This document shows positions 59,422 to 64,000 of a stretch of 64,000 nucleotides of DNA, piece after piece. This stretch comes from Halalkalicoccus sp. NIPERK01 (GTDB lineage Archaea; Halobacteriota; Halobacteria; Halobacteriales; Halalkalicoccaceae): NCBI RefSeq assembly GCF_030287405.1, contig NZ_JASVVV010000008.1, positions 1 to 64,000 on the forward strand. Reading direction: 5' to 3'. A program made the translations under genes and the position numbers. The notes under the pieces are model-generated. The model did no database searches. It was not told the origin of the DNA and saw only the letters and a list, made by a program, of their open reading frames with translations. Within the stretch, counting starts at the first letter, position 1. Every line of letters starts with the position of its first letter.

Positions 59422-61422
59422 TCAGAACCAGCCTCCGTAGATGCCGAAGACGATCAGCAGGACGACCAGCGACAGCGCGATCAGCGCCGCGTAGTTGGTG
59501 ACGACGCCGCTCTGGAGCCGCCTGATCCGGTCGCTTCCGAGCAGGCTCACGCTGCTGGTGCCGTTGACGACGCCGTCGACGACGCCCTGGTCGAACGTGT
59601 CGGCCGCGCGCGCCGTCCGCTGGGTCAGGCCTTCGGCGAGCCAGACCTGGTACTCGTCCTGGTAGTAGTTCGCGACCAGGACGTCCTTGGCCGCGCCGAG
59701 CTTGTTCGTGTGCTCCTCGGGATGGGGGCCGCGATAGAGCGCGACCGCCGTCCCCGCTCCCGCGAGCGCGAGCGCGAGCGCGATCACACCGGGGATCAGC
59801 GGGCTCAACTCGGCGTGGTGGATGCCGGCGAACTCCTCCGCGGTCGCCGTGTACGTCGAGTAGGCGAGTTCCTGGGGTCCGCTGTCGAGCCAGTGCGAGA
59901 GGTACGTGATGTCCGCGCCCGTGAGTTCGGCGACCGGCACCATGTTGACGAGGCCGGCGACCGTCGCGAGCGTCCCGAGGACGACCAGGGGAATCTTCAC
60001 GTTCCAGCCCAGCGGGACGGGGTGTTCCGCGTGGTCGCTCCGGGGTTCGCCGTGGAAGGTCAGCAACACCATCCGGAAGGTGTAAAAGCCAGTGAAGAAC
60101 ACCGCGAGCAGCCCCATCGCGTACGCTGCGAGCATGATCGGGTCCTCGAGGCCGACGATCAGCGCGTCGTAGAGGATCTCGTCCTTGCTCCAGAAGCCCG
60201 AAAAGGGCAGGATGCCCGCGAGCGCGAGCGATCCCGCGAGGAACGAGTAGTAGGTCACGGGCATCTTCTCCTTGAGCCCGCCCATCTCCCACATGTCCTG
60301 GTGGTGGTGCATCGCGATGATGACCGCGCCCGCACCCAAGAAGAGCAGCGCCTTGAAGAAGGCGTGGGTCATCAGGTGGAAGGTCGCGGCGACGTAGCCC
60401 GCGACGCCCAGCCCGAGCATCATATAGCCGTACTGGGAGATCGTCGAGTACGCGAGCACCTGCTTGATGTCGTTTTTGACGACGCCCATCGTCGCCGCGA
60501 ACAGCGCCGTGAACCCGCCGGTGAACGCGATGATGGCCATCGCGGTCGGGCTGAGCGCGTAGAACCCGAACATCCGTGCGACCAGATAGACCCCGGCGGC
60601 GACCATCGTCGCTGCGTGGATCAGCGCCGAAACCGGCGTGGGGCCCTCCATCGCGTCGGGCAGCCACGTGTGAAGCGGGAACTGGGCGGACTTGCCGATC
60701 ACGCCGCCCAGAACGAGCAGCCCGAGGATCGTGACCCAGGTCCCCGCGTCGTAGCCGAACAGCGTCTCGCCGCCCTCGACCGCCTCGAGGGCGAGCTGCG
60801 GGAACGAGCCCTCGCCGGCGAACTGCGCGGTGCCGAACGTCGCGAGGATCCCGACGACGCCGATCAGGAAGAAGTAGTCACCGAAGCGCGTGACCAAGAA
60901 GGCTTTCTTCGCGGCGCTCGGCGGGGCGTCCTCGCGGAACCAGAAGCCGATCAGCAGGAACGAACACAGGCCCACGAGTTCGAAGAACATGAACGCCATC
61001 AGCAGGTTGTCCGCGAAGACGAACGAGAGCATGCTGAACGTGAACAGACCGAGGCCGGCGTAGTAGCGGGGTAGGCCTGTCTCGCCCTCGTCGTTCATGT
61101 AGCCGAGGCTGAACACGTGGACGAGGAAGGCGATCAGCGAGACGATGACGAGCATCATCGTCGAGAGCGGGTCCAGAAGCAGGCCGAACGAGAGCGAGAC
61201 CGTCTCCCCGCCGGCGCCGGCGACCCAGGTGTAGAGCGTCTCGTCGTAGACCTCGCCGCCCGCGACCCGGAGCATCGCCCAGATCGAGAGCAACAGCGAG
61301 CCACCCGTCGCGGCGATGCCGACGAGGCCGCCCTTCTTGGGGAGGTACTCGCCCGCGACGAGCGCGATGACGAACGACGCGAGCGGGAACAGTGCGATCA
61401 ACGGTGCGTATTCGAATGCCAT
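59422..61422 (-). CDS. nuoL: NADH-quinone oxidoreductase-like subunit L
   Basis: A 666-residue subunit, the largest membrane component, with about 16 helices and a long amphipathic connecting helix near the C-terminus. Landmarks are FMFFELVGLCSFLLIGFW, PLHTWLPDAMEGPTPVSALIHAATM (motif of the antiporter fold), KQVLAYSTISQYGYMMLGLG and HLMTHAFFKALLFLGAGAVI. It is 4 bp after nuoK and adjoins nuoM. Confidence 0.95.
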   Translation of the reverse strand: MAFEYAPLIALFPLASFVIALVAGEYLPKKGGLVGIAATGGSLLLSIWAMLRVAGGEVYDETLYTWVAGAGGETVSLSFGLLLDPLSTMMLVIVSLIAFLVHVFSLGYMNDEGETGLPRYYAGLGLFTFSMLSFVFADNLLMAFMFFELVGLCSFLLIGFWFREDAPPSAAKKAFLVTRFGDYFFLIGVVGILATFGTAQFAGEGSFPQLALEAVEGGETLFGYDAGTWVTILGLLVLGGVIGKSAQFPLHTWLPDAMEGPTPVSALIHAATMVAAGVYLVARMFGFYALSPTAMAIIAFTGGFTALFAATMGVVKNDIKQVLAYSTISQYGYMMLGLGVAGYVAATFHLMTHAFFKALLFLGAGAVIIAMHHHQDMWEMGGLKEKMPVTYYSFLAGSLALAGILPFSGFWSKDEILYDALIVGLEDPIMLAAYAMGLLAVFFTGFYTFRMVLLTFHGEPRSDHAEHPVPLGWNVKIPLVVLGTLATVAGLVNMVPVAELTGADITYLSHWLDSGPQELAYSTYTATAEEFAGIHHAELSPLIPGVIALALALAGAGTAVALYRGPHPEEHTNKLGAAKDVLVANYYQDEYQVWLAEGLTQRTARAADTFDQGVVDGVVNGTSSVSLLGSDRIRRLQSGVVTNYAALIALSLVVLLIVFGIYGGWF

Positions 61423-61426
61423 CTCG

Positions 61427-61750
61427 TTACCACCTCATCGTCGTCGCCTCGGTCACGTCGACGCCGCGGAAGTTGCGATAGAGGACGAGGATGATCCCGA
61501 TCCCGATCGCCACTTCGGCGGCGGCAAGCGCCATCACGAACAGCGCGAACGTCTGTCCGGTCAGGTTGCCCCACTGCAGCGAGAAGGCGACGAAGTTGAC
61601 GTTCGCTGCGTTGAGCATGAGTTCGACGCTGATCAGGAACATCAGCGCGTTGCGGCGCGTCAGCACGCCGAACAGGCCGATACAGAACACGCCCGCCGAG
61701 AGCACGAGGTACCACTCGACCGGCACGAGCAGTTGCGTGGGCGCGAGCAT
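61427..61750 (-). CDS. nuoK: NADH-quinone oxidoreductase-like subunit K
   Basis: A 107-residue, three-helix subunit. It shows the conserved Glu in FLISVELMLNAANVNFVAFS and the second Glu region in LAAAEVAIGIGIILVLYRN. Both Glu residues are needed for proton pumping in the family. It adjoins nuoJ2 directly (stop and start touching) and is 4 bp upstream of nuoL. Confidence 0.95.
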   Translation of the reverse strand: MLAPTQLLVPVEWYLVLSAGVFCIGLFGVLTRRNALMFLISVELMLNAANVNFVAFSLQWGNLTGQTFALFVMALAAAEVAIGIGIILVLYRNFRGVDVTEATTMRW

Positions 61751-62092
61751 CTACTCCTCACCCCCCTCGAAGCCGCCGCGTTCGGGGACGAGTCCCTCCG
61801 GGGGCTCCGCCTCCTCCTTTCGCGCGAGCATCACCGCGCCGTCGAGGGCCGCGTCGAGCACGATCGCGATCGCGAAGAAGGCGACGATGAAGCCCTCGGC
61901 GGGCACCTCGCCCGCGTCGATGTTGAACATCGCGTAGCCGATGTTCGCGGTGATGTTCGCCCCGTCGGGAAAGCCCTGCGGGGCGGGGAACGAGGCGGTC
62001 ACGAAGACGAACGCGAGAACACAGAAGAGCGCGACCGCTGCCAGACCGGGAAGCAGGTGGCCGCCGAGGCGGAGTCGGGGTCTAGTCGGCAT
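61751..62092 (-). CDS. nuoJ2: NADH-quinone oxidoreductase-like subunit J, second half (NuoJ2)
   Basis: A 113-residue protein. It has two helices with the later part of NuoJ: LAAVALFCVLAFVFVTASFP, then GFIVAFFAIAIVLDAALDGA. The C-terminus is hydrophilic and acidic. It begins 11 bp inside the end of nuoJ1, so translation is coupled. Together they form the normally single NuoJ. A split J is known in haloarchaea. Confidence 0.88.
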   Translation of the reverse strand: MPTRPRLRLGGHLLPGLAAVALFCVLAFVFVTASFPAPQGFPDGANITANIGYAMFNIDAGEVPAEGFIVAFFAIAIVLDAALDGAVMLARKEEAEPPEGLVPERGGFEGGEE

Positions 62093-62390
62093 TGCTCGCC
62101 TCCGTGTCGGTCGGTCCCATTCCCTGTGCGCCGCGGTCGGCTTCCGCGGTCTCGTCGTGGGTCAGCATCACGGCGAACGTGATCAGGATGAGAACCCCGC
62201 CGACGTAGACGAGGATCTGCATCGCCGCGAGGAACTCGGCCTGCAGCGTCACGTAGTGGATCGCGACGCTCAGGAGTGCCACCCCGAGCAGGAGCGCGGA
62301 GTGCCAGACGTCCCTGACGAGGACGACGCCGAGACTGCTCGCGAGTGTCACCCCCGCAAACAGCGCAAACGCCGCTGTCTCTAGTACCAT
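62082..62390 (-). CDS. nuoJ1: NADH-quinone oxidoreductase-like subunit J, first half (NuoJ1)
   Basis: A 102-residue protein with three helices and a C-terminal soluble part. It has ALLLGVALLSVAIHYVTLQA and the conserved MQILVYVGGVLILITFAVML, the centre of NuoJ. An acid-rich tail ends at TDTEASNAD. It is downstream of nuoI across a 128-bp gap that may hold an internal promoter. Confidence 0.9.
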   Translation of the reverse strand: MVLETAAFALFAGVTLASSLGVVLVRDVWHSALLLGVALLSVAIHYVTLQAEFLAAMQILVYVGGVLILITFAVMLTHDETAEADRGAQGMGPTDTEASNAD

Positions 62391-62518
62391 TAGTTCAACA
62401 CTCAGTCGCCCGCCCTTTGAACATTTCGAGATTGGCCCGGCGGCACGCGGATTTCCGGGCCGATCTTCGCCGTACGACGCCTGATCCGACGCGCGGACGC
62501 GGTCCGGATTACTTTACT

Positions 62519-62980
62519 TTACTGGTAGTCGACCTCGCCTTCGCCCTCGCCGATCCACGCGCCGCGATCCGGCTCGCGCGATTCGAGCGGGTCGATGTCC
62601 TTGTACCACGGGACGTTCCCGAGCTGTTCTTTGTTGTACACCAGGTCGTCCTTGGTGTCGCCCGTGAACTCGAAGTTCTGGGTCAGCAGGATGGCGTCGA
62701 CGGGGCAGACCTCCTCACACAGCCGGCAGTAGATGCACTGGCCGATGTGGAGGTTGTACTGCTCGCCGTTTCGCTGGTCGTCCATCACGATCTGGATCGT
62801 GTCGTTCGGACAGACGTTCTCGCACTGTCGACACCAGATACAGCGCTCCTGGCTGAACTTGTGGACGCCCCTGAACCGTGGGCTGACCTCGGGTGCGGTC
62901 TCGGGGTACTCGACGGTGAACGTGTTGCCGTCGAGCGCGTGTTTCATCGTCGTCGCCATCGATTTGAACAGTCCGATCAT
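62519..62980 (-). CDS. nuoI: NADH-quinone oxidoreductase-like subunit I (two 4Fe-4S clusters)
   Basis: A 153-residue ferredoxin-like subunit. The two cluster motifs are CIWCRQCENVCP and CIYCRLCEEVCP, each with the Cys-x2-Cys-x2-Cys-x3-Cys pattern. They pass electrons from the input module to NuoB. The start at 62980 overlaps nuoH by 4 bp; longer frames upstream retrace nuoH. The C-terminal tail is acidic, as in halophiles. No nuoEFG is seen in the window. Confidence 0.95.
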   Translation of the reverse strand: MIGLFKSMATTMKHALDGNTFTVEYPETAPEVSPRFRGVHKFSQERCIWCRQCENVCPNDTIQIVMDDQRNGEQYNLHIGQCIYCRLCEEVCPVDAILLTQNFEFTGDTKDDLVYNKEQLGNVPWYKDIDPLESREPDRGAWIGEGEGEVDYQ

Positions 62981-64000
62981 GCGATAAACACCCCCACGAT
63001 GATGGCCGTGAGAACCAGGTTGGCGAAGGAGAGCACCAACATTCCTTTCCAACCGATCTCGATGAGTTGGTCGATCCGCACCCTGGGCAGCGCCGAGCGC
63101 GCCCACTGGGTGAACAGGAACACCGCCCAGATCTTGATGAGGAACCAGACGATGCCCGGCAGGACGGGCCCGGCGGGCCCGCCGAGGAAGATCGTCGTGA
63201 CGATCGCGCCCCCGAGGAAGATGTGCAGGAACTCCCCGAGGTAGATCAACACGAAGTACACCGAGGAGTACTCGGTCTGGTAGCCGGCGATGATCTCGGT
63301 GGGTGCCTCGGGTACGTCGAAGGGATTCCGGCCCACTTCGGCCATGTTCGCCGTCATGAACAGCACGAACGCGAACGGGTTGACGAACGCGTACCACGAG
63401 GGGATCGAGACGCCCGCGACCGTCGCGAGCGGTTCGGCCTGCGCGGCGACGATCTCGCTCATCTGGAGCGTGCCCGCGAAGATCACGACCGAGGCCGCGG
63501 TGACGATCAGCGGGATCTCGTAGGCGATGTTCTGGGCGACCGCGCGAAGCCCGCCGAGCATCGAGTACTTGTTGTTCGAGGCGTAGCCCGCGGTCGCGAG
63601 CCCCAGCGAGGCGATCGAGGCGATCGCGAAGACGAGCACCAGTCCGACCTCGGGGTCGGCCAGGTGGATGCCGCTGCCCATCGGGATGACGGCGAAGCCG
63701 AGCATCGCCGAGGAGGCGATGACCAGCGGCGCGAGGTCGTAGGCCGGTCGGTCGACGCCCTCGGGGATGATCAGCTCCTTCGCCAGCAGTTGAACCGACG
63801 ACGCCGGGATGATCAGGAGTCCGAAGGGACCGATTCGGTTGACCGCGATCCGGTCGGTGAACGCGGCCGTGATCTTGCGTTTAGCCCACGGACCGGCGAT
63901 GCCGCTCATCGCCAGCATGATGTTGGCGACGACGAACGCCGCGATGAACGCGGCGACGAACTCGCCAAGCACGCCGTACTGTCCCAGTCCGGTCAGGTCA
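62977..64000 (-). CDS. nuoH: NADH-quinone oxidoreductase-like subunit H (N-terminus outside the window)
   Basis: The membrane subunit at the quinone site. At least 341 codons lie in the window and the frame stays open to the right edge, with DLTGLGQYGVLGE upstream of the first GTG. The coordinate 64000 is therefore the window limit, not a start. Landmarks are RIGPFGLL, ASNNKYSMLGGLRAVAQNIAYE and the Glu-rich quinone loop RNPFDVPEAPTEIIAGYQTE, plus WARSALPRVRIDQLIEIGWK. It overlaps nuoI by 4 bp. Confidence 0.95.
   Translation of the reverse strand, partial: DLTGLGQYGVLGEFVAAFIAAFVVANIMLAMSGIAGPWAKRKITAAFTDRIAVNRIGPFGLLIIPASSVQLLAKELIIPEGVDRPAYDLAPLVIASSAMLGFAVIPMGSGIHLADPEVGLVLVFAIASIASLGLATAGYASNNKYSMLGGLRAVAQNIAYEIPLIVTAASVVIFAGTLQMSEIVAAQAEPLATVAGVSIPSWYAFVNPFAFVLFMTANMAEVGRNPFDVPEAPTEIIAGYQTEYSSVYFVLIYLGEFLHIFLGGAIVTTIFLGGPAGPVLPGIVWFLIKIWAVFLFTQWARSALPRVRIDQLIEIGWKGMLVLSFANLVLTAIIVGVFIA

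Noticed and set aside
59710-61074. Long plus-strand frame antisense to nuoL, and similar ones opposite other genes
   Set aside because: Typical GC-driven antisense frames: Arg/Glu/His-rich, no fold, and opposite well-supported genes.
1-64000. CRISPR arrays, rRNA, tRNA, insertion-sequence transposases, prophage genes, defence systems
   Set aside because: None recognised on either strand; only the two-copy element at 8301 and 22499 is repeat-like.

Overview
The window is high-GC haloarchaeal chromosome (class Halobacteria). The evidence is archaeal translation EF-1 alpha at the left edge, strongly acidic proteins, leaderless ATG/GTG starts about 25-30 nt behind TATA-like boxes, halobacterial families (RIO-type kinase, Lrp with TrkA-C, amphi-Trp, RCK-DHH phosphoesterase, CBS-ParB), a haloarchaeal cytochrome oxidase cluster, and a split-nuoJ complex I operon. 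I see no rRNA, tRNA, CRISPR array, intact insertion sequence or viral module. Nearly all of it is core metabolism. The species cannot be fixed from the sequence alone.

Layout. 1-12.7 kb: EF-1 alpha (partial), RIO-type kinase, aldehyde dehydrogenase, nitrilase-family amidohydrolase, SRPBCC protein, small regulators, glutamate dehydrogenase, CitE-like lyase, VTT membrane protein, an Lrp/TrkA-C regulator beside an amino-acid permease fused to UspA domains, and a MaoC hydratase. 12.8-28.5 kb: acyl-CoA carboxylase carboxyltransferase, a degenerate aRF1 paralog, a gluconeogenic FBP aldolase/FBPase pair, beta-oxidation genes (3-hydroxyacyl-CoA dehydrogenase, acyl-CoA dehydrogenase, thiolase with DUF35 partner), squalene/phytoene synthase, an ACR3-like exporter, and the MeaB/B12-subunit pair of methylmalonyl-CoA mutase. 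28-33.5 kb: a decayed permease, an ABC-2 exporter, and pstS-pstC-pstA without pstB or phoU. 33.7-42.8 kb: aldo/keto reductase, then heme O synthase and the cox cluster (subunits II, III, I) with several very small membrane proteins. 42.8-54 kb: two paralogous acyl-CoA ligases, the large methylmalonyl-CoA mutase subunit, enoyl-CoA hydratase, amidase, a second acyl-CoA dehydrogenase and an MmgE/PrpD protein. 54-64 kb: a CBS-ParB protein with an RCK-DHH phosphoesterase, then nuoH-I-J1-J2-K-L-M-N on the minus strand, running off the right edge.

How it fits together. Activation (ligases), beta-oxidation, the propionyl branch (carboxylase, split mutase, MeaB), gluconeogenesis and an aerobic respiratory chain together describe a heterotroph that burns acyl chains and amino acids with oxygen.

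Most notable observations: (i) an aRF1 paralog whose GGQ is GGA and which has no NIKS; (ii) two copies of a ~112-bp element with terminal inverted repeats, each supplying the stop codon of the gene to its left; (iii) a gene whose leaderless start is out of frame with its conserved body; (iv) palindromes over the promoters of both acyl-CoA ligases and of the mutase; (v) gene remnants (an internally deleted permease, an SDR tail). I found no convincing evidence of an undescribed multi-gene system. The aRF1 paralog and the repeat element are the best leads.
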